A stretch of DNA of 64,000 bases. It comes from Peromyscus leucopus. Lineage: Eukaryota > Chordata > Mammalia > Rodentia > Cricetidae. The stretch is taken from NCBI RefSeq assembly GCF_004664715.2, contig NC_051070.1, positions 74,625,231 through 74,689,230 on the forward strand. The letters are read 5' to 3'. Position numbers and translations under genes: made by a program. The notes under the pieces are model-generated. The model saw only the letters and a list, made by a program, of their open reading frames with translations, was not told the DNA's origin and did no database searches. Shown here piece by piece: positions 10,905-20,345 of the stretch (position 1 is the first letter of the stretch; each line of letters starts with the position of its first letter).

Positions 10905-11570
10905 AAAACACAACATTTACCACTTTACTTTTAAGTGTAGAGTTCTGTGGTATTAAGCACATCCATTTACTATGCAGCATTCCTTATTAGAGGATTCCAC
11001 AGCATGTATGTAGTGGTTTGAATGTAATTGGCCCCCATAAGCTCATAGAGAGTAGCACTATTAAGGCATGTGGCTTTATAGGAGTAGGTATGACCTTGTT
11101 GGAAGAAGTGAGTCACTGTGCAGTTGGGCTTTGAGGTCTCATACATGCTCAGGACACCACCCAGTGTCTCAGTTCACTTTGTGTTGCCTGCAAGATGTAG
11201 GACTCTTAGCTCCAACACTGTGTCTGCCTGCACACGGCCATGTCCCACTATAATAATAACGGGACTAACCTCTGAACTGTAAGCCACCCCATTAAATGTT
11301 TTCCTTTATAAGAGTTTCTGTGGTCATGGTATCTCTTCCCAGCAATAGAAACCCTAAGACATATGTATTTAAATGCCATATTCACCTGTTCATTCACAGA
11401 AGTGTGCTTGGATGTCTCCTCTCCTTGGCTATTGCAAATAATGTTGCTAAAAACATGAACATAGAATTAATTATCTGAGACCCTGCTCTTTAGTTCTTTG
11501 GGTGTACATGCTTAGAAGTGGAGTGAAAGGATCATACATCAATTCTGTTGGTGGTGTTTTTCTGAGAAAT
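10905..11570 (-). pseudogene. Ancient L1M relic, split by a MaLR LTR
   Basis: 10905-11008 ('taccactttacttttaagtgtagagttctgtgg') and 11363-11570 ('ggctattgcaaataatgttgct', 'tctttgggtgtacatgctta') are two consecutive parts of an old L1 in antisense. Joining them across the LTR restores the expected order, so they form one element interrupted at about 11009. The coding frame is destroyed. Confidence 0.75.
11009..11362 (+). repeat. MaLR-type solo LTR inserted in L1M
   Basis: The LTR starts TGTAGTGGTTTGAATG and carries 'ctctgaactgtaagccaccccattaaatg' and 'cctttataagagt', both typical of the MaLR 3' region. It ends 'ccctaagaca(t)'. ATGTA occurs just before (11004-11008) and just after (11363-11367), a plausible 5-bp target-site duplication as expected for ERV-L/MaLR. 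Confidence 0.8.
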
Positions 11571-11719
11571 TGTATGTCGGTAAGTTTTATGCCAGTGGCC
11601 CATGAAGAGTGATGAGATCATTGACTAAATCCCATACAAACCAGCATGAGCCTTCCAAGGCTTTCGGTGGCAGATTCAATGTACTATGAAGAAAAATTAA
11701 AAGTTTAAAAGTCAATTCA

Positions 11720-11936
11720 GGGGACTAGAAAGGTGGCTCTGTGGTTAGGAAAACGTCCTGCTCTTCCAGAGGACTCGGGTTCTGTTCCAAATACCTATAG
11801 TAAGTGACTCACAACTGCCTATAATTCTAGTTCGAAGGGGTGCCATATATTCTGGCTTCTGGGTGCACCAGCACACACATGATTCACACACATTCACACA
11901 GGCACAAAGGCATACACAATAAAAATTTAAAAACAG
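11720..11936 (+). repeat. B3/B2 SINE
   Basis: The head 'ggggactagaaaggtggctctgtggtta' is followed by 'cttccagaggactcgggttctgttcc' (box B), 'gtgactcacaactgcctataattctag', and the tail 'caataaaaatttaaaaa'. Confidence 0.8.
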
Positions 11937-12398
11937 TTCAGGAAAATTAGAGGGGCAGGGCTACACAATGGAGGATAAACAGCTCAACGTCAGAGTCACA
12001 GTCAGTGGCAGGATCCAGATTCTGGGTCCTGGAGAGTGGCTCTCCACCAACAGTAGAAAGCAATCCATATTCTTGTTTGTCATGGTAATTCCCTAGAAGG
12101 AAGTCAGGGCCAGATGTTCAAAGGAGCCAGGAATGGATTTCTGGTATATGCCTTGTTGGATGCTGACCCCTCCTGATATAAAAGGGGGTCTCTCCTGTGA
12201 GTACAGAATGCTAAAAATTCAATGGTATTGTGCAATTCAAATTGACATAATTTTGTGTTTCAACAAACATTAGGAACTGAAAATATGAAAATTAGTAACA
12301 CATAATAACTATTTTCAAACCACTCACAGTCGAGCAAAGGAGAAACTGATGTGAACAAAGGACAGTGCCAGACACAGAAGGCTAAGTGCTTGGATTAA
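11937..12398. other. Unassigned non-coding stretch
   Basis: No repeat, RNA gene or coding signal was recognised. Confidence 0.4.
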
Positions 12399-12735
12399 AT
12401 TGCTGTGGACTGATGCTCGTGGTCCCCGCAGACTGGTATGCCGCCGCCTAATCTGTGTGGCAGTGGCTCTGGGAGGCAGGATTTGGGAGGTGGCGCTCTA
12501 GTGACGAGATTCACATCCTTAAAGATAAAACATGCAAAACCTAGATTCCCACCCTCCATCCCATGTGAGGATCCATGAGAAGATGGCCATCACAAACGAG
12601 AAGATGAGAAAGTGGGCACTCACCAGACTCAGGTTCTTTGACCCTGGACTCACCCACCTCCTTCCAAACATTAAGAAATAAACATCGGTTGTTTCAGCTG
12701 CATAGTCCATTTGGGTTTTGACAGTAGTCTGAGAT
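12399..12735 (+). repeat. MLT1/MaLR-like LTR, diverged
   Basis: The order matches an old MaLR LTR: 'gctctgggaggcagg...gggaggtggcgctctagtgacgaga', then 'gagaagatggccatcacaaacgag...gtgggcactcaccagac', then 'aagaaataaacatcggttgtttcagctgca' (poly-A signal region) and 'gggttttgacagtagtctgagatgg'. No clear target-site duplication remains. Confidence 0.65.
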
Positions 12736-13062
12736 GGTGAGGATAAGTACAGCCATACACAAGGCAATATGGTAGGCAGGGGAAGAGGTCACCAAAAGGG
12801 GAAGAGGTCACCAAGTCTGCTGTGCAGCCATGGGGTTGGCACATGGGCAGAAATGGCTGAGCAAAGTGCTGAAGGTTTTCACAGAGAACTAAAGATCTTC
12901 TGGTCCCCAGAGCATAGGACCCAGAGGAAGGAGATCAGCCTGTCTCAAGGTCTAGTTTCTGGTCATTCTGGTAAAGCATTCAAATGCAGCCTGACTGGCT
13001 TCTATGGCCCTGGTTGTGTGTTTTCTTGTACAACATCCTTAAAAGCACAAATTTTTGATGTG

Positions 13063-13219
13063 ATCCGGTTTAATCCCAGCACTCGGGAGGCAGAGGCAGG
13101 CAGATCTCTGAGTTCAAGGCTAGACTGGTCTACTGAGCAAGTTCCAGGACAGCCAGGGCTACACAGAAAACAAACAAACAAACAAACAAACAAACAAACA
13201 AACAAACAAACAAGCAAGC
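13063..13219 (+). repeat. B1 SINE (5'-truncated) with (AAAC)n tail
   Basis: 'ggtttaatcccagcactcgggaggcagaggcaggcagatctctgagttc' is classic B1 without its first bases. The copy runs to about 13167 and ends in a pure CAAA tandem (13168-13213), an expanded poly-A tail. Confidence 0.92.
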
Positions 13220-13422
13220 ACAGATCACGTGTTGCCTATTACACAGTTCCTAGAACACTCCAGCATACAGTTCATATTTAATTGAAGGACACCTGAGTTA
13301 ATTTCTCAATGTTAGCATGGTTTTTGTAAGTAAACCAGATGCTGAATATTCCTGACTGTGCTCTGGAGAAACATATTCATTGTTCAAATTTAATTTCTGC
13401 TCAATATGATTTTCCGTAGCGG

Positions 13423-13505
13423 TTTGAGCTGGGTATACTAATGCATACCTGTAATCACAGTGGTCAGAGGCAGGAGGATTGCTGCAAGGTCAAGGACAGT
13501 CCAGC

Positions 13506-13507
<2 letters not shown>
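13423..13507 (+). repeat. B1-related SINE fragment
   Basis: 'gagctgggtatactaatgcatacctgtaatcacagtggtcagaggcaggaggattgctgcaaggtcaaggacagtccagc' is a diverged, 3'-truncated B1-type copy. It runs straight into a (CA)n tract. Confidence 0.7.

Positions 13508-13557
<50 letters not shown>
13508..13557. repeat. (CA)n microsatellite
   Basis: About 50 bases of pure CA immediately after the B1-like fragment. It also marks the start of the tandem duplication at 13538-13741. Confidence 0.97.
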
Positions 13558-13559
<2 letters not shown>

Positions 13560-13741
13560 ATATATAAATGTATGTGTGCACGTATGTGTATGGGAAATTG
13601 GCTCAGTGGGTAAGAACATTTACTATGCAGCATGAGGACACACACACACACACACACATGTATATATAAATGTATGTGTGCATTTATGTGTATGGGAAAT
13701 TGGCTCAGTGGGTAAGAACATTTACTATGCAGCATGAGGAC
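13538..13741. repeat. 102-bp direct tandem duplication spanning (CA)n and the B4 head
   Basis: The block (CA)n-GTATATATAAATGTATG...'tgggaaattggctcagtgggtaagaacatttactatgcagcatgagga' occurs twice with an exact 102-base offset (for example tgggaaattg at 13591 and 13693). About three substitutions are visible over roughly 88 comparable bases outside the CA run. The second copy continues into an intact B4 and the first is cut off, so the duplication is younger than the B4 insertion. Confidence 0.9.
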
Positions 13742-13986
13742 CCGAGTTTGAATCCCCAGCACCTCCACAGAAAAGCCCGGCATAGTTGCTTATGCCTGTG
13801 GTCCTGATGTTCAAGGTAGGGGTGGAGATAGACAGATCTTGTTGGCCAATGATTCTATCCAAAACAACAAGCTTCAGGTTCAGTGAGAAACCTTGAGGAA
13901 GAGTCCCAGCACCCTTTCTGGCCTCTGTAAGAATGCACATCTTCATACACCTGTGCATGTATATACATATACCATACCTACCCATA

Positions 13987-13987
<1 letters not shown>
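13691..13987 (+). repeat. B4 SINE
   Basis: ID-like head 'gctcagtgggtaagaacatttactatgcagcatgaggacccgagtttgaatccccagcacc', then a B1-derived body 'cccggcatagttgcttatgcctgtggtcctgatgttcaagg', then 'agtgagaaaccttgaggaagag' and a CA-rich tail. It is full length. Confidence 0.8.

Positions 13988-14027
<40 letters not shown>
13988..14027. repeat. (CA)n microsatellite
   Basis: A pure 40-base CA run at the tail of the B4 copy. Confidence 0.97.
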
Positions 14028-14029
<2 letters not shown>

Positions 14030-15455
14030 TACACCCACATACACATCAGACATAGCAGCTCTCAGATATTTACACTCTCACAGTTCAGGTATTTATACTC
14101 ATTTATATTATATGCATATACAGCTGGTGTGAGTCAGATTTGTCTGCTCTTTGCAGTAGAGCTGGTTGAAGGTAATCTTGTTAATGAAAACGAAGAGTAA
14201 AAAAGATTAAATCTGTAAACACCACGGGACTCGTCCTGAGTCATGGCTAAACTTCACGGCCCAGCCTTCAAATTTGCCTATAGCAGACTCTCCTGTTCTA
14301 GGACTCTGCAGCATGATGTTGGGTAGAGTCAGGGAGAGGGACTGATGTTTATACTTTGGTTGCAATCAACAGAAGTTCAACATGAATTACCTTAAGCAAA
14401 GATGCAAATTCATTAGGTCACATTACCTAGAAATCAGGCCCTGCTGGGTCCAGGATCTCAAAAATCAGGCCAGTTTTCTCTGTCTTGCAAGTTTGCCTCT
14501 TTCTTCTTCTTTGTGTATTGGTCCCCATGCTCTCTTACTGCAGAAATTCTTACTCTGTGGGAGGAAAGGAGTCTACCAACACCCTCAGTTCCACAATTTT
14601 GCATTTCCTGATCCAAACGGAAGAGAGGGAAGACCTCTTTTAGTCTTTGTGTAGCTTGAGTTCCTAGGGTGAGACTTCAACTGATCCAACTTGTGCTACC
14701 TGCTTCTCTCTCGGACCTGTTCATCTGGTTGTGGCACAGGAGAGCATAATTGGCTGAATCTGAGTCACATGTCAGCCTTGCAGCAAAAGAGGAGTGATGG
14801 AAATCCACTAAAAGCCACACCGAATAAAGAAGCGATGAACAAAGGAGACAGAAAGGCCTTCCCAGGAGAAGAGAAGGCAACAGGGTGAGCAGGTTGAAAT
14901 AGCGATTCCAGCAGCTGCGCAGCACATGCTTTGGCACACAGCTGGAGCCGGAGGCTAGGCTGAGTTGCCAGGCGTCACTATAGGACGCTGGTTTAGGTAT
15001 ATCTCTGACTCAGAGACCCATGGCACACCTGGTGCTGGGCATCTGGTGGCACCAATTGCCTTCCTTCCTAACCCGGAACAACTTTGTTGATAGCTCCTGG
15101 TCACCTCCCAGGCCCCTCCTTCATACCCGCTGATGAATGTGGCTGTATGGGATACCGTCCTTTCCACACCTCAGTCCCTGAGTCTCCTGTCGTTGGGAGC
15201 AGAGGAAGCCCTAAGTGAATGTGTGCTGTGGACGCAGGCATGACCATGTCAAGGACCCTGGCCTCAGGCCGATGGGAGTGGCAAAGCCTTCCCTGGTGAG
15301 TCTCAAAGGGAAAGGGTAGAGTCTTCCTTGTGGGTCCGAGTGTGGACATTGACAGTGAGTGCAGAAAATGTCCACTACAGCGTCACCCCTCACCCTGGAT
15401 ATTTACAGTCTGAACACTGCTCCACTACAGAGAAAGCTCCCACTGAGGCTAGCTA
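14028..15455. other. Mostly unassigned; possible ancient repeat at 14360-14640
   Basis: 'ttggttgcaatcaacagaagttcaacatgaattaccttaagcaaa' (from about 14357) resembles the start of a common ancient mammalian repeat in its antisense form. I cannot name the family with confidence. 14640-15455 shows no recognised feature. Confidence 0.3.
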
Positions 15456-15582
15456 AACCTGTGTCCTTGATCCAGCTGTGTACCGTAAACCCTGCCTCCT
15501 TGTTTATCTGTACATAATAACCCTAGCTCCCTGGTTCGGCTGTAATGCAATAACCCTGCCTCCCTGTTCAACTGTAAATAAC
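15456..15582. repeat. Minisatellite, four degenerate 31-33-bp units
   Basis: Units start with AACC(C)TG at 15456, 15488, 15519 and 15552. Each has a pattern like aaccctgcctcc(c/t)tgtt(c/t)...ctgtaa(t/c)...aa. Units 2 and 4 are the most alike. Unit lengths are 32, 31, 33 and 31. The array may belong to an unrecognised LTR, since tandem U3 repeats are common, but the flanks do not settle this. Confidence 0.75.
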
Positions 15583-15656
15583 AAATGCACTACGCTTCGG
15601 GGGTTCTGACATGTCTCCTGCAAAGAGCCAGGTCCACACCCAACCCCAGCTTTGCT

Positions 15657-15682
15657 TCTGTCTGTCTGTCTGTCTGTCTGTC
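15657..15682. repeat. (CTGT)n microsatellite
   Basis: About six tandem CTGT units, followed by a T/C-rich stretch. Confidence 0.9.
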
Positions 15683-15739
15683 TTTTCTTTTTCTGTTCTC
15701 TCGTCACTCCAGTCAGGTCTGTCCCCAGAGCCATGTAAG

Positions 15740-16135
15740 GATGTGGCAGCTTGCTGCTTAAGTCCTCTTTTTAAATTCCCCTGAGAATAAATCCTTATTT
15801 AATTTGACCTTCCAGACCCTCAAGCCTCCAACTCCAGAGGACCTCATTGAACTCCTCGCCCACTCCAGCCCCCTCCCAGGCCTGGCCCCTTGCGCTTTTC
15901 GTTTGCACACATCAAGCTCCTTGCCATCCTCCTGTCGTCGTCAACCTAACTCAGATGCCACTTTAGGAGAGGGGCCCACATAAAGGAGCTTCCTGCCCTC
16001 TGCCACTTCCATAATTTCCCCCTTAACAGCACCTACCACACTCTGAAATGGCCTCTCTGTGTTTTCTTCTCTAACGCCAGCTTCTTTCCCAAGAGAATGA
16101 ATGTGGGAACCATGTTGACTTTATCTAGGGCTTCA
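15740..16135 (+). repeat. L2 (LINE-2) relic
   Basis: The order of blocks matches the 3' third of L2: 'aatttgaccttccagaccctcaag', 'gacctcattgaactcctcgcc', 'caggcctggccccttgcgctttt', 'actcagatgcca', 'cttccataatttccccctta', and finally 'agagaatgaatgtgggaaccatgttgactttat'. This is an ancient, non-functional remnant. Confidence 0.7.
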
Positions 16136-16999
16136 GAGGTCGTGTCAACTGGTGAGCTCTCAGGATGGAGAGGTGAATGCTATAGCCCTGCTGCCTTCCC
16201 TGTGAGACCAGTTCTCCCTTGAGCAGAACTGGTGTCTGCCTCCACCGGGCAACCATGGTAGCTTACCTCATGTACCTCACAGCTCTAGCCCTCGCTGTGC
16301 TGAGCAACAACTGCTTGCCTGGACCCTGTGCTCGTATGCAAGCCCTATGAGATGGGGCCAGTCAGACTTGCAGCTTATCTCTGTACACCTCAAGCCAGGT
16401 AAGTGGTGGTACCCAGGAGACAGCAGGGGCTCTAATGCTTATGAGTGGAATAAGACAGCCCCAAATCGGTCAGCAATCCGCAGCTAGGTTGATGTAGTCA
16501 CAGGAAGGGGAGGGCTGAAGAACCCCAGAAAAGATGCTGGTCCCTTCAGCTGGATTTGTTACTCTGGCAAGAGGTGGCAGAGATGAAGGAAAAGCTTTCT
16601 GAGCAGAAGGTGAGAGACAAACCGACAAAGACAGCATATTTCCAAGCATTTCAGACTCAATTAATAGCCTCCAGTGGGTTAAAAAAAAAAAAAAAAAAAG
16701 ACCATCTTGTTTTGGAGAAGCAAAAGACAGGTACTTGACAGCATCCTTTTAATGCTTCTCCGGTTCCTTGATGTATTGTCTTCTTGAGCAAGTATCAATA
16801 TTGTGTGTGTGCAGGGCAGAAAGCACCATCTCCAGATTGTAATGAATCTAAAATGAAAACGAGCCACGCAGTTGGCCAATGCTGCTTTAAAATTGCGCAT
16901 CAAGAACACTCCCAGTGACAAACACTTTCAAGGCAAACAAACCAAACAGAAATTAAAAAATCTCTGTGGGGTATAAATATGTAATTACACTCACACAGG
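16136..16999. other. Unassigned; contains a 20-base A-run
   Basis: No repeat was recognised except poly-A at 16681-16700. No element body could be attached to the A-run. Confidence 0.4.
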
Positions 17000-17700
17000 G
17001 AGCATTTTATCAGGTAAACCATCCCACTTTGTTAATTGAAATGCTCCAGCACTGAGCTTTTTTGACAAAGCGTCTGAATATGTATGTGTACGACGTAGAC
17101 ACGCTGCTTCGCTGCGGCTCTTCCTAGCTGGGGTTAACCGCCTCAAAGCCATTTTCCCGTGCAGCTGGGAGGTGGCTTCTCTAAGCCTTCCTTTTGTTTG
17201 TTTGCTCTGGTTTCCATCAAGCTGAATTCATCGGGCTGCAAACTGGGTTGGAATGCTAAAGATCTGCCCCCAAACACAGTTATTTTTAAAATAGCTAATA
17301 ACTTGATTTTTTTCCCCTGCATCTCATTTGAAACACATCCATCAGCCATTCTTCTTGATAATTTAGGAATGTTCCGACAGCCAGAATGAGATGCTCCAGC
17401 AGTGTACATTAGTGTGTTGTGGTGGGAGAAAGACCTGTGTTCTAGACGTGTGACCTTAAGCCATCCAAATATCATTACTTCCATATAAATTGGTCTATGA
17501 TTTCCATGAATAGGAGAAATTGTTTTTCTACTCCAATATCGCCACTGCATTTTCTGCGAGGTTTTGAGCAGTTGGATTAATAATTCAAGCCAAGTTTTAT
17601 GAATGTTGAACAGGTTCTCCAAGAAGACCCATCTTCCTCTTCTGGTATGTTCGAGGCTCTGGCCTTTCTTCATGCCCTTCATGTGACCTGCCCTGTGCTA
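17000..17700. other. Repeat-free block, candidate conserved non-coding element
   Basis: There is no SINE, LTR or microsatellite over about 700 bases, unlike most of the neighbourhood. It contains many homeodomain-like words (gtaattac, gttaattg, attaataattc) and retained CpGs (17043-17160). A minus-strand frame is open over 17143-17682 (179 codons), the longest in the window, but it has no recognisable domain. About one frame of this length is expected by chance in 64 kb. Conservation is an inference that needs alignment. Confidence 0.35.
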
Positions 17701-18176
17701 TAGCTCCAAAGTGTCCAGTGAAGATTTACTGGGTAGCCTCAATGCTCTACCTATGAACATATCACTGAGGTTATCTGCAAGGGAGAAACATGAAAGGGCC
17801 TGTGACTTGAGGCAGTTAAATCCTGGGTCCCAATGTATGGCTTCTGCAATATGGGCAGAACCAGCCCTGTGGCCTTTCCTAACTCCCCAGAAATGGTCAT
17901 GTCTACATTTCCTAGGGCTGCTGAGGAAATGACAACAAACTAGGAAGTAGAGAAAGCGCGGACTTCCCCACACTTCCGGAGGCGGAGACTTGTTTCTGGA
18001 AAGGCTCTGCTGTCTGCTGGCGGCTCCAGGCCTTCCGTGGCTTGCAGCTCTGTTGTTCTAATCTCCGTGGCCAGGGTCACCTTCCCTTCTGTGTCTTTGT
18101 GTCTTCTTGCCCGCCCCATCTAACGACACTTAGCATGGGAAGTTTATGAACGCAGCATGTGCATACTCGGAAGCTC
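17701..18176. other. Unassigned non-coding stretch
   Basis: No repeat family or coding signal was recognised. A short CpG-containing patch lies at 17955-18040. Confidence 0.35.
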
Positions 18177-18256
18177 TTCCTTCCTTCCTTCCTTCCTTCC
18201 TTCCTTCCTTCCTTCCTTCCTTCCTTCCTTCCTTCCTTCCTTCCTTCCTTCCTTCC
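18177..18256. repeat. (TTCC)n microsatellite
   Basis: About 20 perfect TTCC tetranucleotide units (80 bases) with a C/T-rich extension to 18275. It is a pure polypyrimidine tract. Confidence 0.97.
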
Positions 18257-18284
18257 TCACTCCCTCCCTCCCTTTTCCTATTTT

Positions 18285-18327
<43 letters not shown>
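18285..18327. repeat. (TG)n microsatellite
   Basis: Pure TG for about 43 bases, directly before the antisense B4, where the SINE tail is expected. Confidence 0.97.
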
Positions 18328-18329
<2 letters not shown>

Positions 18330-18578
18330 CTGTAGATGCTGAGTATCTTCCTTAATCACTGTGTGCCTTGTTTTTTCAGGCAGGATTGATTACTGGGACC
18401 TGAGGCTGGCCCATTCAATTAGACAGGCTGACCAGCAAGCCCCAGGAATCCTTCTCCCCAGTGCTGGAATTATAGGCACATGCTACAGTGCGTGGCTTTT
18501 ACATGGGTGCTAAGGACCAAACTCAGGTCTCTGTGTTTCACAGAAGGCATTGTACCAACTGAGCTATCTCCCCAGCCT
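18328..18578 (-). repeat. B4 SINE (antisense)
   Basis: 'tttcaggcaggattgattactgggacctgaggctggcccattcaatta', then 'ccccaggaatccttctccccagtgctggaattataggcacatgctac' (B1 part), then the ID-like head ending 'ccaactgagctatctccccagcct'. Confidence 0.85.
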
Positions 18579-18669
18579 CATAATCCCTCATATACATATA
18601 TAGAATATGTATATTATTCTATACATAGTCTATAGGTTCTGTTCCTCTAGAGAACCCTGACTAATACCA
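18579..18669 (+). repeat. 3' end of an ERV-L-type LTR
   Basis: 'ctataggttctgttcctctagagaaccctgactaatacc' is the conserved terminal sequence also seen at 27700-27719. Only the last about 90 bases are present, next to the antisense B4. The missing body suggests truncation. Confidence 0.6.
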
Positions 18670-19338
18670 TGAGTCACAAAGAGATGAAGTCAATTACTCC
18701 ACATGGAAGATTTAGATGTTGCCTCGTGATGACTGCTGCTATTAATGTCATCATCGGTTATTAGCGGATAGCTGTGGAACGGTTCTAGGTGCAAGGAGAT
18801 GAGCAAATTTACTTCTAAGCCGTAACTGTTATGTGATTGCTGATTCTGATGAACCAATGCAGGTGCTGAGGAGATTCTGCTGTAGTTGCTTGGAGAAATG
18901 AAAAGCCACTGAAAGAGCAGCGTGAACACGGACATCCACAAGTGCGTGTCTTAACAGTAACATACAAAGTTGATTGACAACAGATCTAGTGCATTAGTCC
19001 TATTAGGGCTGGCGTTTTAAAAGTCATAGTTTTGGTGATGTGAACAATAGACACTTATCATCTCAGCTCTGGAAGTCCAGCACCCAGCAGTTGGTTGGGA
19101 AGCTAGTGATGTTTCTCCTGTACAGTTCCTTCTCTGTTTCTGGTTTCCACTGAGGTGACTCGTGAGATCTGTGGCTCACGCCCATACTAACCTCCCAACT
19201 TGTTGCCCGGCCACACTCTTAATAGTCTCTTCAAAACACATTTTATTTTTCTTGTAGTCAGTGCAGCCAAAGAAATTTTCAAATCTTCACATTCTCTCCC
19301 TCCCTGTCTTTCTGTCTTTCTTATGATTCATTCACTCA
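18670..19338. other. Unassigned non-coding stretch
   Basis: No repeat or gene was recognised in this block. Confidence 0.4.
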
Positions 19339-19537
19339 GGGCTGGAGAGGTGGCTCGGTGGTTAAGGGCACTTGACACCCTTACAGAGGACCTGGGTTTG
19401 GTTCCCAGAACCTACACCTGGCACCTCACAACCACTTACAACTTCAAGGGGGTCTGATGCCCTCTTCTGGCCTCTGTGGGCACTGCACTCACATGCAAAT
19501 ACAGACATACAAATAAAAGTAATTTTAAAAAAAACCC
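19339..19537 (+). repeat. B3/B2 SINE
   Basis: 'gggctggagaggtggctcggtggttaagggcact' head, 'gaggacctgggtttggttcccaga' box B region, 'gatgccctcttctggcctctgtgggcactgca', and an 'aaataaaagtaattttaaaaaaaa' tail. It is well preserved. Confidence 0.9.
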
Positions 19538-19984
19538 ACCGCATTCTGCCTCTCCCCTCTTGCATTTTGCTCTAAGCAGCAAGCGGAACCCAAGCTGCCC
19601 CTCCTCAGCAAACACCGGCACCTGCTGCCTTCCCAAACACCAGAGCACAGCACGGCCACGGCCTGTCCACTCTGTAACAAAGGTCAACTTCCGTCCAGGT
19701 TCAGTCACACATTTTTGTGTTTCTGACAGAGGCCTTACCAGAATGGCCTTCTAACATCTGTATTCCTAACATCTGTATTCCTAGTGGCAATCGACCGTGC
19801 ATAATGTGTGTCCACTAAGACAACAGAGGCGTTTTCTGACGGTAGACTCTCTCTTCTCCTCACTGCTCTCGGTGTTTGCCTAATGTGCACCTCACAACTT
19901 CCGGCCTGTGAAACGACCCAGTTCCCAACCACTTTGGCACTGTGTGGGGTTTGCTGCAGCAGCCCCGCCCTGTACCACAATCCT
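19538..19984. other. Unassigned; short 17-bp direct duplication
   Basis: No repeat family was recognised. 'ctaacatctgtattcct' is repeated in tandem near 19751-19784, with a 17-base offset. Confidence 0.5.
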
Positions 19985-20345
19985 CTACTGTTCTTTTGTA
20001 ACAAAACCACACGATGGATGACCTAGTCAACATAAATTTATTTTCTGACATTTCCTGAAGGCAGACGTCCATAACCATTGTGCCAGAAATGTTGATGTCT
20101 GCTGGAGTCTCCCTTCGTGACTTCCAGATGGCCACCTTCCTACTGAGTCCTCTGCATGTGTGGAGAGCGATCGAATGAGCCGCCTCTTTTCTTCCTCTGG
20201 TAAGGACACTAATCCTATTGATTAAATTCTTATTCTTATGACCCAACTTAACTTTAATTACCTTCTGACAGGCCCTACCTCCACATAAGTCACTTTGGGT
20301 TTTGGGGCTTCAGTGTAAGAGTTGAATTCATCAGCTATCATTGGT
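19985..20345 (-). repeat. MLT1-like LTR (antisense)
   Basis: Plus-strand order is the reverse of an MLT1/MaLR LTR: 'acataaatttattttctgacatttcctgaaggc', 'cttccagatggccaccttcc', 'gtaaggacactaatcctattgattaaa', 'atgacccaacttaactttaattacctt', 'gggttttggggcttcagtgtaagagttgaattcat'. It is strongly diverged. A 16-base A-run at 20354-20369 follows. Confidence 0.65.

Noticed and set aside
12769..13281. 170-codon plus-strand open frame
   Set aside because: Its second half reads through a B1 SINE and a (CAAA)n tail, so it is not a gene.
15456..15582. CRISPR-like array
   Set aside because: The units are contiguous and degenerate, with no constant repeat and variable spacer structure, and the DNA is vertebrate nuclear sequence.
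18144..18359. Low-complexity open frames in all registers
   Set aside because: They are direct translations of (TTCC)n and (TG)n repeats. The same applies to the CA/TG tracts at 13500, 14000, 32740, 33750, 39970, 41260 and 43380.
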